A stretch of DNA of 64,000 nt from CAYYKK01 sp046351395 (GTDB lineage: Bacteria; Myxococcota_A; Polyangia; Polyangiales; Polyangiaceae): positions 1 to 64,000 of the forward strand of contig JAXLYP010000014.1 of NCBI GenBank assembly GCA_046351395.1. Reading direction: 5' to 3'. Shown here in pieces: positions 35,390 through 43,116 of the stretch. Position numbers and translations under genes: made by a program. The notes beneath the pieces are model-generated. The model was given only the letters and a program-made list of their open reading frames with translations, was not told the DNA's origin and ran no database searches. Position 1 is the stretch's first letter, and every line of letters begins with the position of its first letter.

Positions 35390-36465
35390 GCGCGGCGTCG
35401 GCGCAGATCGAGAAGGACGCGCGTCGTTACGCGTTCTTCAAGCTCGTCTACCTGCTCGAGCGCGTGTACCCATCCGCGCCGCCCGTCGGCCATGACGGAC
35501 CCGTGGCAGCGGAGCGCGTTCGAATCCGCCCGGACGCGTCCATGGCGTTCCCCGCGAACGACGTTTCCAACGTCGAGCGCATCAAGGGGGGAGACGGAAT
35601 CGAGCGGACGCGCGTGACGGCGACGTTCATGGGGCTTTATGGCTCCTCGTCACCGCTGCCGAACTACTTCATCGAGCAGGTCGCGCAGGACGAGTACCAG
35701 GGGCAGGCACAGCCCGTACGCGAGATCCTCGACCTCATCCATCACCGGCTCTACGCGCTCATCTACCGGTCGTGGGCGAAGTATCGGTTCGGGGTCTCCT
35801 ACCGGACGAAGGGCGACGACGTCTTCACGAAGCGGATGTTCTGCGCGGCCGGCATCGACGGGTTCGGCGGCCACACCCCGCCCATCGAGCGCTTTCTCTT
35901 CCTCCGCTACGCGCCTCTGCTCGCGATGAAGACACGTTCGGCGCGAGGGCTCGGGCTCGTGCTGAACGAGCTCTTCGGAAAGACGGGCGTTCGCATCGAC
36001 CAGTTCATCGGCGCGTGGACGCTCATCGAGAAGCCCTATCGCAACAAGATTGGTGTTGCAAACAGTCAGCTCGGTACGAGCCTCACCATCGGCCGGTATG
36101 TGTTCGACGCGTCGAGCCGATACAAGATCGTGCTCGGGCCGCTCGACTACAACGACTACCTCGCGTTCCTGCCCGGGGGCCACAAGCGTCCGTTGCTGCG
36201 CGGCGTGTGCTCCGTGTTCACGCGCGGCATGTACGACGTCATGCTGGAGCTCCACGTGAAGCCCGACGCGGCACCGAGGTTCCAGCTCGGCGCGCCACGT
36301 GCCTCGACGTTGAAGCGGACCGCCTGGCTCGGCGGGTCGAAGGGCGTGCCCTTCGTCCTCAACGTGCCCCTCGACGAACCCGTCGCCAACGTGAACGCAG
36401 CAGAGGAGGACGACGATCGTGGCGAGCCGCCGCCGAACCCCTACGAGGACTCCGCAGGGTTCTGA
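35353..36465 (+). CDS. tssG: T6SS baseplate protein TssG (VasB/ImpH)
   Basis: A 370-residue protein with the family blocks RRYAFFKLVYLLERVYPSAP, TATFMGLYGSSSPLPNYFIE and SYRTKGDDVFTKRMFCAAGI. The GTG at 35353 overlaps the tssF coding end by 37 bases and is the only start upstream of the conserved FFKLV block that I find, which implies tight coupling with tssF. The last 25 residues are acidic and proline-rich (AEEDDDRGEPPPNPYEDS). It ends the plus arm. Confidence 0.93.
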   Translation: MGAEERPPLPDLSAASAQIEKDARRYAFFKLVYLLERVYPSAPPVGHDGPVAAERVRIRPDASMAFPANDVSNVERIKGGDGIERTRVTATFMGLYGSSSPLPNYFIEQVAQDEYQGQAQPVREILDLIHHRLYALIYRSWAKYRFGVSYRTKGDDVFTKRMFCAAGIDGFGGHTPPIERFLFLRYAPLLAMKTRSARGLGLVLNELFGKTGVRIDQFIGAWTLIEKPYRNKIGVANSQLGTSLTIGRYVFDASSRYKIVLGPLDYNDYLAFLPGGHKRPLLRGVCSVFTRGMYDVMLELHVKPDAAPRFQLGAPRASTLKRTAWLGGSKGVPFVLNVPLDEPVANVNAAEEDDDRGEPPPNPYEDSAGF

Positions 36466-36541
36466 GGACGGGGGGTGCTCCCCTCAGCGGGGCTCCCGTC
36501 TCCCGAGCGCTCGCTTCTGAACGCGGCGAGCTCGCTCCCGG

Positions 36542-36633
36542 GCGCGGCGAGCGCTTGCTCCGGAGCGCGGCGAGCGCTTGCTCCGGAGCGCGGCGAGCGC
36601 TTGCTCCGGAGCGCGGCGAGCGCTTGCTCCGGA
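36542..36633. repeat. Four 23-bp tandem repeats after tssG
   Basis: Units start at 36542, 36565, 36588 and 36611; each reads GCGCGGCGAGCGCTTGCTCC followed by GGA. Across each junction GCTCCGGAGC is a perfect 10-bp palindrome, so the array can form a ladder of hairpins. A diverged half-unit precedes it (about 36520). It fills the 188-base gap between the convergent tssG and the lipoprotein gene and may act as a bidirectional terminator. The 23-bp period does not suit coding. Confidence 0.85.
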
Positions 36634-36653
36634 GCGCGATGGGCGCCCGGGCT

Positions 36654-37304
36654 TTAGTAGACGACCATCGAGTCGAGGACGGCCGTGACCTCATCCATGA
36701 TCGTGTCTGTGTCCTGGCGGTGGACGACCTGGACGAGCAGTACGCGCGACCCCGATCGGAGGAGAATCTCGGTCGCGTAGCCGTCGAAGTTGGGCTTCGC
36801 GCGCACCTGCGTGTGGAGGAGGTACGCGCGGCCTTGAGCGTTCGCGGTCCCCACCGGGATGCGTGACGCAAGGATGTCCGACCCCTGCTCCTTGGTCTCC
36901 TTTTCGTAGTGCTTCTCGACCTCGGGCCAGGTCTCGGCGGGAGCGTCGATGCGCTCATAGATCGAGAACGTGAACTGCCGCGGGGATTGGTACGAGATGT
37001 ACCTGTGCTCGGGGGTGTAGTCCGCCGAGCGGATGTTCCAATCCGTGGGCCGCGCGAAGCGCACGTCGCCGTCGAGGACGCCGACGCCGACGTAGCGCGG
37101 GAGACGATCCGTCTTCTCCGCGTCGAACTTCGGATAGTACGACTCCCACGTCCGGTTCTTGTCCACGAGCCCGTTGCCGTGGAGATAGAACACGTCGTCG
37201 CCGCTCGGCGCGGTGGGAGCACCGCCGCAGCCTGAGAGGAGGGCGCCGAGCAAGGTGGCAGCGCCGCACGAGAGGAGCGGAGTGAGCAGGGGCCTGCGAG
37301 TCAC
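36654..37304 (-). CDS. Putative lipoprotein, unknown function
   Basis: A 216-residue protein starting at a GTG (37304). It has a Cys-containing signal with lipobox LLSGCGG (Cys26). The mature chain has no family I recognise; YYPKFDAEKTDRLPRYVGV, QFTFSIYERIDAPAETWPEV and RVLLVQVVHRQDTDTIMDEV suggest a compact alpha/beta domain that might bind a partner. It points toward tssG from the other strand, so it is not part of the T6SS plus arm. Confidence 0.6.
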   Translation of the reverse strand: MTRRPLLTPLLSCGAATLLGALLSGCGGAPTAPSGDDVFYLHGNGLVDKNRTWESYYPKFDAEKTDRLPRYVGVGVLDGDVRFARPTDWNIRSADYTPEHRYISYQSPRQFTFSIYERIDAPAETWPEVEKHYEKETKEQGSDILASRIPVGTANAQGRAYLLHTQVRAKPNFDGYATEILLRSGSRVLLVQVVHRQDTDTIMDEVTAVLDSMVVY

Positions 37305-37428
37305 TGGACCACTCTAGAGCAGGGCATACCGTCCGGCCAAGAACCGCACGTCGGACCCCAACGACACGCTCTTCGCGACGTGTTGTTGCCCCGCCATCCG
37401 CGCTTTGCGTACTGTAGAGCGAGCGAAG

Positions 37429-38034
37429 ATGACGGATCCGACCAAGCACCCACGAAGCGCGTTCGCCGTGACCCTCGCGGCGGCGCTGGCCACCAGCGCC
37501 TCCGGCTGCGTCGGTATCGCATCCGGGATCACGTACCCGGATGTCTCGGACGTCGATCTCGACAAGTACCTGCTCACGCCCGAGGGCGATCCGAACCCCT
37601 CGGTGTCTCTCTCGCACTTCAAGATCGCGCCGAGCACGTGCAAGGACATCGATCACGGGGTCGTCACGACCGACCTCGGCCCCGAGGATTTGGGGCGCTT
37701 CTTCGCGACGCAGAACGTGAAGGTCGAGCAACAGCAGGCGCGCGACAACCTGTACTGGTTCGGCTTCGGCGCCGGCGACGACGCGGTGAAGCTCCGCCTC
37801 GCCATCCTGAAGAACCCCAACGCCGCCGCGAAGGATCTGCACGACTCGCTCGTGGAGCACGGTCCGGGTTGGTGGGGCGTTCGGCGCGGGAACCTCGCGT
37901 TGCTCGCGCCCAAAGCGGGTCTCGGCGAGGCGCTCCGGTTCGCGATCAAGACGAAGCTCGTGTGCTGGGGCGTGTTCACGTACGCCGGAGCGGACGACGT
38001 CTACGTCACCGTCGGCGGCTATTCGGAGTTCTGA
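37429..38034 (+). CDS. Putative lipoprotein, unknown function
   Basis: A 201-residue protein from the ATG at 37429, which gives a hydrophobic signal (FAVTLAAALATSASGC) ending in a lipobox. An in-frame start at 37405 is possible but adds only eight residues. No family is recognised. Visible features are DVSDVDLDKYLLTPEGDP, a Trp-rich patch (GPGWWGVRRG) and a C-terminal WGVFTYAGADDVYVTVGGY. It lies just downstream of the T6SS plus arm and faces away from the lipoprotein at 36654. Confidence 0.6.
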   Translation: MTDPTKHPRSAFAVTLAAALATSASGCVGIASGITYPDVSDVDLDKYLLTPEGDPNPSVSLSHFKIAPSTCKDIDHGVVTTDLGPEDLGRFFATQNVKVEQQQARDNLYWFGFGAGDDAVKLRLAILKNPNAAAKDLHDSLVEHGPGWWGVRRGNLALLAPKAGLGEALRFAIKTKLVCWGVFTYAGADDVYVTVGGYSEF

Positions 38035-38042
38035 GTCTCGAG

Positions 38043-38071
38043 TTGGCCTGACAGACCTCTTTTCATAGACT
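38043..38071 (+). promoter_or_regulatory. Candidate promoter of the 38084 gene
   Basis: TTGGCC at 38043 and TAGACT at 38066, spaced by 17 bases, lie in an unusually AT-richer stretch (CTTTTCATAGACT). The start codon follows 12 bases after the -10 box, leaving a very short leader. Confidence 0.35.
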
Positions 38072-38083
38072 GGTTGGAACCTT

Positions 38084-39151
38084 ATGCGCCGACGTAGCCA
38101 ACTTCTCCGAACAGCTTGCAAACGAGCTCTGATCGTCACGCTCTTCGCTGCGCCGACTGGCGCGGTGTTCGCCGCGCATGGCTGCAACTCGAGCGACGAG
38201 CCCCCGATCGAGGATTACTGCTCGTGGTTGGCGCACGAGGACAACTGCTTCCGCCTCTACGGCGAGGACGTGCTCACGACGACCCCCACTGCCCCGCGCT
38301 GCACGAACCTCAGCAAAGCAGCAGCGTTCGACGGGAAGTTGCAGACAGGGTCGTTCCAGACGCGCGCCACGCTCGACAAGTGCTTCATGACGGAGGGCGG
38401 CGCCGTGACGTTCGATCCCCCCATCGATCTCGCTGCCCTGCCCATCGTCTCCGACGTCGTGATCAAGATGACGAACGCCGACGAGAGCGACTGCGGGACG
38501 GTGACCTGGGCAGACGTGGACCGGTTCACGATCGACATCAAGCCGGACGTGAACGCCGACGGCGGTGCCCTCACTGAAGATCAGGTCTCGGGCGGCGTGT
38601 TCTTCTTCCAGCGCAAGGTGGGTCGCAAGACCGTCTCGACGAGCTGCCCCTCGGGCGAGAGCCACTACTTCGATCTGTTCCAAATCGCGAAGTGCCCCGA
38701 CCTCACCAACGTGCAACCCCGCGCCGAGCTCAACATCGTCTCGGGCGGTCTGCGAGCGGATGGCACCCCCGCGCAACCCGGCGACGATCCCCTCCTCACG
38801 AAGACCGGCTCCATCAGTCTGAAGATCTTCTACCAGCCCACCACCGGCGCGCTCTCCGGCGCGCAATCCGCTGGCGTCGAGTACTTCAAGTGCTTCATCC
38901 CCCCTCCTCCCGAGCGCTGTGCCGACGGCATCCAGAACGGCGACGAGACGGACGTCGACTGCGGCGGCAAGTCCACGACCGGCATGTCCGGTCCGTGCGA
39001 CCGCTGCGAAGACGGCGCGAAGTGCATCGAAAACTCGGACTGCGTGAGCGGGAAGTGCGAGTCCAAGATGGGTGTTCGCAAATGCGCCGTGACGCCCGAC
39101 CCGGCGACCAGCTCCAGCTCGGCCGCCAGCTCCAGTTCGACCGGGCCCTGA
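38084..39151 (+). CDS. Myxobacterial-type Cys-rich lipoprotein
   Basis: A 355-residue exported protein. The signal (RALIVTLFAAPTGAVFAAHGC) ends at a possible lipobox AHGC. The N-terminal 250 residues include paired cysteines and the beta-rich stretch FDGKLQTGSFQTRATLDKCF. The C-terminal part holds the motif CADGIQNGDETDVDCGG, followed by CDRCEDGAKCIENSDCVSGK, a module seen repeatedly in surface proteins of myxobacteria. A Ser-rich tail (SSSSAASSSSTGP) ends it. A role at the cell surface is likely; no enzymatic function is seen. Confidence 0.65.
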   Translation: MRRRSQLLRTACKRALIVTLFAAPTGAVFAAHGCNSSDEPPIEDYCSWLAHEDNCFRLYGEDVLTTTPTAPRCTNLSKAAAFDGKLQTGSFQTRATLDKCFMTEGGAVTFDPPIDLAALPIVSDVVIKMTNADESDCGTVTWADVDRFTIDIKPDVNADGGALTEDQVSGGVFFFQRKVGRKTVSTSCPSGESHYFDLFQIAKCPDLTNVQPRAELNIVSGGLRADGTPAQPGDDPLLTKTGSISLKIFYQPTTGALSGAQSAGVEYFKCFIPPPPERCADGIQNGDETDVDCGGKSTTGMSGPCDRCEDGAKCIENSDCVSGKCESKMGVRKCAVTPDPATSSSSAASSSSTGP

Positions 39152-39261
39152 GCTCCACCTGTCGGCGCGACTCGTCGCTGCACCGCGCGTTAGGGCGGCG
39201 CGCCTGGGGTCGCGGCGGTGCGAGGCGTGGGCCCGGCGTCGTCAGCTGAGGAGCGCGCAAC

Positions 39262-40353
39262 TCAGGAGACGAGGAGCTTCACGACGAGCGTCGTGCTGCC
39301 CAGGCGCAGCCGATCGTTGTCGTGGAGCTGTCGCTGCTCGCCGCCGTTCAGCTTGCGCTCGTTGAGGAACGTGCCGTTCCTCGAGTTCATGTCCTCGACG
39401 AACGCCTGCCCCGTCGCGGGATCGGCGTGAATCACGGCGTGCTTGGAGGACGCGCTCGCGTCGTTGATGCCGATTTCGACCTTGTCGGAGCCCGCGCGAC
39501 CGATGCCTGTGTCGCCCGAGTGGATCGCCCAGAAGATGCCCTGTGGCTCGTTCTGGAAGGTGATCAAGAACCCGACGAGGACGCCGGACTTCGCGGCGTT
39601 GCCTGATCCGCTAGGGCCCGTGAGCGCGCCCCCCGCGCCAAGGACGGGTGGAGGAGGCGCGATCCCACCCATCGACGGGACGGGCGGTGGCGGTGCGATG
39701 CCGCCACCACCGCCGAAGCCCGGCACCATCGGGGGCGGAGCCACGATAGGCGGCGGCGGTGGCATCCCGCCGCCGGGGGCATTCATCAACGGTGAGCCAA
39801 CCATGGGCGGCGGCGCGGCGATCCCGCCCCCCGTGACCGGAGGCGGAGCGATCACGGGCGCTGGCATCTGCGCCGGAATCTGCGGAGGCGGTTGGAACGC
39901 GTATGGGTTCGGAGGCTGCCCATACTGCTGCGCCATCGGCGGAGCGGCGGGTGCTGGGGGCTGCATCCCGTAGCCCTGCGGGGCTTGCCCGTAGGGCGAT
40001 CCCATCATCGGCTGCGGCACACCAGCGCCCGGCTGCATGGCCGAGGGCATGGGTGGCGCAGCAGGCGCAGGCGCTGCTCGCGCCCAGGGCGACGCCGCGA
40101 TGTTGTAGTCGCCACCGCCGGCTGGGGGAGGTGGGGGCGCGGGCTGCGCATACGAGCCGCCGCCGGCACCGTAGGGGACAGGAGGCGGCGGATACCCCCC
40201 GCCCATGCCTCCACCACCCATTCCGGCACCGCCCATGGGAGGCGGAGGCGGGCCCCCGCCTCCTCCCCCGCCCACGCCCGTGGACGCCCCGCACATGTTG
40301 CACGCCGGATCGGTGTCCTGAAGCATCCAACCGCAACCGGGACAGGGCTTCAT
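39262..40353 (-). CDS. Zinc-ribbon, Pro/Gly-rich FHA-domain protein
   Basis: A 363-residue protein with three parts. Residues 3-21 form a zinc ribbon (CPGCGWMLQDTDPACNMCGA). Residues about 25-255 are low-complexity Pro/Gly/Met repeats (GGGGGPPPPPMGGAG and others). Residues about 265-363 are an FHA domain: TGIGRAGSDKVEIGINDASA, SSKHAVIHAD, VEDMNSRNGTFLNERKL. FHA domains read phosphothreonine, so it probably serves a Ser/Thr kinase; the kinase gene at 43117 is nearby. No membrane segment is seen. It converges with the lipoprotein gene at 38084 and is separated from lon by a hairpin. Confidence 0.8.
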   Translation of the reverse strand: MKPCPGCGWMLQDTDPACNMCGASTGVGGGGGGGPPPPPMGGAGMGGGGMGGGYPPPPVPYGAGGGSYAQPAPPPPPAGGGDYNIAASPWARAAPAPAAPPMPSAMQPGAGVPQPMMGSPYGQAPQGYGMQPPAPAAPPMAQQYGQPPNPYAFQPPPQIPAQMPAPVIAPPPVTGGGIAAPPPMVGSPLMNAPGGGMPPPPPIVAPPPMVPGFGGGGGIAPPPPVPSMGGIAPPPPVLGAGGALTGPSGSGNAAKSGVLVGFLITFQNEPQGIFWAIHSGDTGIGRAGSDKVEIGINDASASSKHAVIHADPATGQAFVEDMNSRNGTFLNERKLNGGEQRQLHDNDRLRLGSTTLVVKLLVS

Positions 40354-40416
40354 CGGTGACCACCGAGGCTAACGACCGTATGTGAGTGTCGCAAGTCTTC
40401 GTCTGCTCTAAGCGCC

Positions 40417-40443
40417 GCGCGGCAGAGGGATCCCCTGCCGCGC
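40417..40443 (-). terminator. Hairpin after lon
   Basis: GCGCGGCAG and CTGCCGCGC form a perfect 9-bp stem around a 9-base loop that could pair further (GGG with CCC). It lies about 40 bases past the lon stop and upstream of the FHA gene that reads in the same direction. No clear T-run follows. Confidence 0.55.
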
Positions 40444-40483
40444 AGCTCCGTCCGGCGCGTGCCGACGCACGCGCGTAGAAGGA

Positions 40484-42943
40484 TCAGTTGCGGGCCGCCT
40501 CGCCCTCTTTCTTGTCGTCCTTCTTCTCGTCCGACTTCTCGGCCTTCTCCTCCGACGGAGGAGCGGGTTTCGGCATGGACTCGAGCGCGGCCTCGAGCAC
40601 CTGCTCCATCCGACCCACGAAGAAGAACTGGAGCTCGTCGACGACCTCCTTCGGCACTTCCTCGAGATCCGCGCGGTTCCTCTCCGGAAGCAGGATCCGC
40701 TTGATGCCCGCGCGATGCGCCGCGAGGACTTTCTCCTTCACGCCGCCGATCGGCAGGACCCTACCGCGCAGCGTGATCTCGCCCGTCATCGCCACGTCGT
40801 GGCGCACCTTGATGCCCGTGAGGAGCGAGACGAGCGCCGTGAACATCGTCACGCCCGCTGAGGGTCCGTCCTTCGGCATGCCTCCCGCGGGGATGTGGAT
40901 GTGGAGATCGCTCTTCTCGAGGAAGTCTTTCGCGATGCCGTAGCTGATGGCGTTCGTCCGCACGAACGAGAGCGCGGCCTGGGCCGACTCCTTCATCACG
41001 TCGCCGAGCTGACCGGTGAGTTGGAGCTTGCCCGTGCCATACATCCGCGTGCACTCGATGAAGAGGATCTCGCCGCCGACGCTCGTCCACGCGAGGCCCG
41101 TCGCGACGCCCGTCTCCGCCGTGCGCTCCGCGACCTCGCTCATGTACTTCGGCGCGCCGAGGAACTCGTGGAGATCGTCTTCGTTGTGGACACGCCGCTT
41201 CTGCGTGTCCCCCTCCGCGACCTTCACGGCGACGCCGCGGATCACGCTCGCGACCTGCCGCTCGAGGGAGCGCACGCCCGCCTCACGCGTGTAGTGGTCG
41301 ATGATCAGCTCGAGCGCGTGATCCGTGATTTCGAGGTTCTCGATCGAGAGACCGTGCTCCGTGAGCTGCTTCGGGAGGAGGTGACGGCGCGCGATCGCGA
41401 GCTTCTCCTTGCGCGTGTAGCCGGGGATCTCGAGGATCTCCATGCGGTCGCGGAGCGGAGGCGGGATCGGATCGGCGATGTTCGCCGTGGCGACGAACAT
41501 CACGTTCGAGAGGTCGTAGGGGATCTCGAGGTAGTGATCCGCGAACGTGTTGTTCTGCTCCGGGTCGAGGACCTCGAGCAGCGCCGCGCTCGGATCGCCG
41601 CGGAAGTCGTGACCGATCTTGTCGATCTCGTCCATCATGAAGACGGGGTTCGTCGTCGCGGCCTTCTTCATCCCCTGGATGATCTGCCCCGGTAGCGCAC
41701 CGACGTACGTGCGGCGATGACCGCGGATCGCGGCCTCGTCGTGCACGCCGCCCAGCGACACGCGGTGGAATTTCCGACCGAGCGCGCGCGCGATCGACCG
41801 GCCGAGCGACGTCTTGCCGACGCCGGGCGGACCGAGCAGGCAGAGGATCGGACCCTTTTTGTCCTGCTTCAGCTTGCGCACGGCGAGGTACTCGAGGATC
41901 CGCTTCTTCACCTTCTCGAGGCCGTAGTGATCCTCGTCGAGCACCTCGCGGACCTTGCTGATCTCGAGGTTGTCCGTGGTCGAGTTCGTCCACGGGATGT
42001 CGAGGATCCAGTCGAGGTACGTGCGGACGACCGTGTACTCGGCCGATCCCACCTGCATCGTGCGAAGCCGCTTGAGCTGCTTCTTCGCGACGGTCTCCGC
42101 CTCCGTGGGGAGATTCGCCTTCGCGATGCGGTCCTCGATGCCGTCGAGATCGCCCTGATCGCCGTCGTCCTCGCCGAGCTCCTCCTTGATGGCCTTGAGC
42201 TGCTGGCGGAGCACGTACTCGCGCTGGTTCTTGCCCATCTCCTCCTTGATCTGGGAGTTGATGCGCTCGCGCATCTTCAGGATCTCGAGCTGCCTCGTGA
42301 GCAGCCGGAGCACCTTGCGCACGCGGTCCTTCACGTCGATCGTCTCGACGAGCTGCGCCTTCTCCTCGACGGGTGCGTCCAGGTTCGCGGCGACGAGATC
42401 CGCGAGCGCGCCCGGCGCCGTCATCGAGTCGATGAGGGAGCCCGCTTCGCGCGGGAGCTCCGGCATGAGCTGGATGACCTGCTTCGCGATGTCCCGGAGG
42501 CTCATCGCGAGCGCCTCCGCCTCCACGTCCTCCGTCGTCGGCTCCTCGATCTTCTTGATGCGCGCCTTCATGTACGGCGACATCGTGAGGACGCTGTCGA
42601 GGCGGATGCGGACCAGCCCCTGCAGGATCAGCGAGTAGTTCCCCGAGCTGTGCTTGAGGGCCTTGAGCACGCGCGCGGCGCAGCCCACGTGGTAGAGGTC
42701 CTCGTAGCCCGGGTCGTCCGTCGAGGGATCGCGCTGAGCGAAGATGGCGATGACAGGCCCGGGGAGGTTGTCGACGTCCTCGACGAGGGCGACCGACTTC
42801 TCGCGGCCGACGTCGAACGGCGCGACGGCTCCGGGGAAGAGGACGGCGTTGCGGATGGGCAATACGGGAAGCTCGTCACCGAAAACGATCTCCTCGTCGG
42901 AGCGCGGCGGCATCATCGGCGGCGGGTTCTTCTTCTCGGTCAT
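40484..42943 (-). CDS. lon: ATP-dependent Lon protease
   Basis: An 819-residue LonA protease that degrades damaged and regulatory proteins in the cytoplasm. The N-terminal substrate domain (LPVLPIRNAVLFPGAVAPFD) is followed by an AAA+ module with ILCLLGPPGVGKTSLGRSIA (Lys near 376) and VFMMDEIDKIGHDFRGDPSA. The Ser-Lys dyad is in MPKDGPSAGVTMF (Ser near 695) and GGVKEKVLAAHRAG. The last 25 residues are Lys/Glu-rich (EEKAEKSDEKKDDKKEGEAA). Myxobacteria often carry two Lon proteins, one tied to development; which one this is cannot be told here. Confidence 0.97.
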   Translation of the reverse strand: MTEKKNPPPMMPPRSDEEIVFGDELPVLPIRNAVLFPGAVAPFDVGREKSVALVEDVDNLPGPVIAIFAQRDPSTDDPGYEDLYHVGCAARVLKALKHSSGNYSLILQGLVRIRLDSVLTMSPYMKARIKKIEEPTTEDVEAEALAMSLRDIAKQVIQLMPELPREAGSLIDSMTAPGALADLVAANLDAPVEEKAQLVETIDVKDRVRKVLRLLTRQLEILKMRERINSQIKEEMGKNQREYVLRQQLKAIKEELGEDDGDQGDLDGIEDRIAKANLPTEAETVAKKQLKRLRTMQVGSAEYTVVRTYLDWILDIPWTNSTTDNLEISKVREVLDEDHYGLEKVKKRILEYLAVRKLKQDKKGPILCLLGPPGVGKTSLGRSIARALGRKFHRVSLGGVHDEAAIRGHRRTYVGALPGQIIQGMKKAATTNPVFMMDEIDKIGHDFRGDPSAALLEVLDPEQNNTFADHYLEIPYDLSNVMFVATANIADPIPPPLRDRMEILEIPGYTRKEKLAIARRHLLPKQLTEHGLSIENLEITDHALELIIDHYTREAGVRSLERQVASVIRGVAVKVAEGDTQKRRVHNEDDLHEFLGAPKYMSEVAERTAETGVATGLAWTSVGGEILFIECTRMYGTGKLQLTGQLGDVMKESAQAALSFVRTNAISYGIAKDFLEKSDLHIHIPAGGMPKDGPSAGVTMFTALVSLLTGIKVRHDVAMTGEITLRGRVLPIGGVKEKVLAAHRAGIKRILLPERNRADLEEVPKEVVDELQFFFVGRMEQVLEAALESMPKPAPPSEEKAEKSDEKKDDKKEGEAARN

Positions 42944-43116
42944 GTCTCCTCACCTAAACAAGGCAACTCTCGGCTCACGTTAGGACCACGCGGCCGCTGG
43001 TCAAACTCTTTTCGATCAACGGCGCGCGGTGGAGGCCACTGTGGCGGGTCTCTCCAGCGCGAGAGGCGGTGAGCGCTCTTTCGCCGCGAACCCGATGCGG
43101 CCTACGATGCCGGCGG

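Noticed and set aside
11634..36465. Phage tail or extracellular contractile injection system
   Set aside because: TssJ, TssL, TssM, TssK and ClpV are all present, and there are no tail-fibre, tape-measure or capsid genes. This is a T6SS.
36542..36633. Possible CRISPR array or coding repeat
   Set aside because: There are no spacers, the 23-bp period breaks the reading frame, and the array lies after two stop codons.
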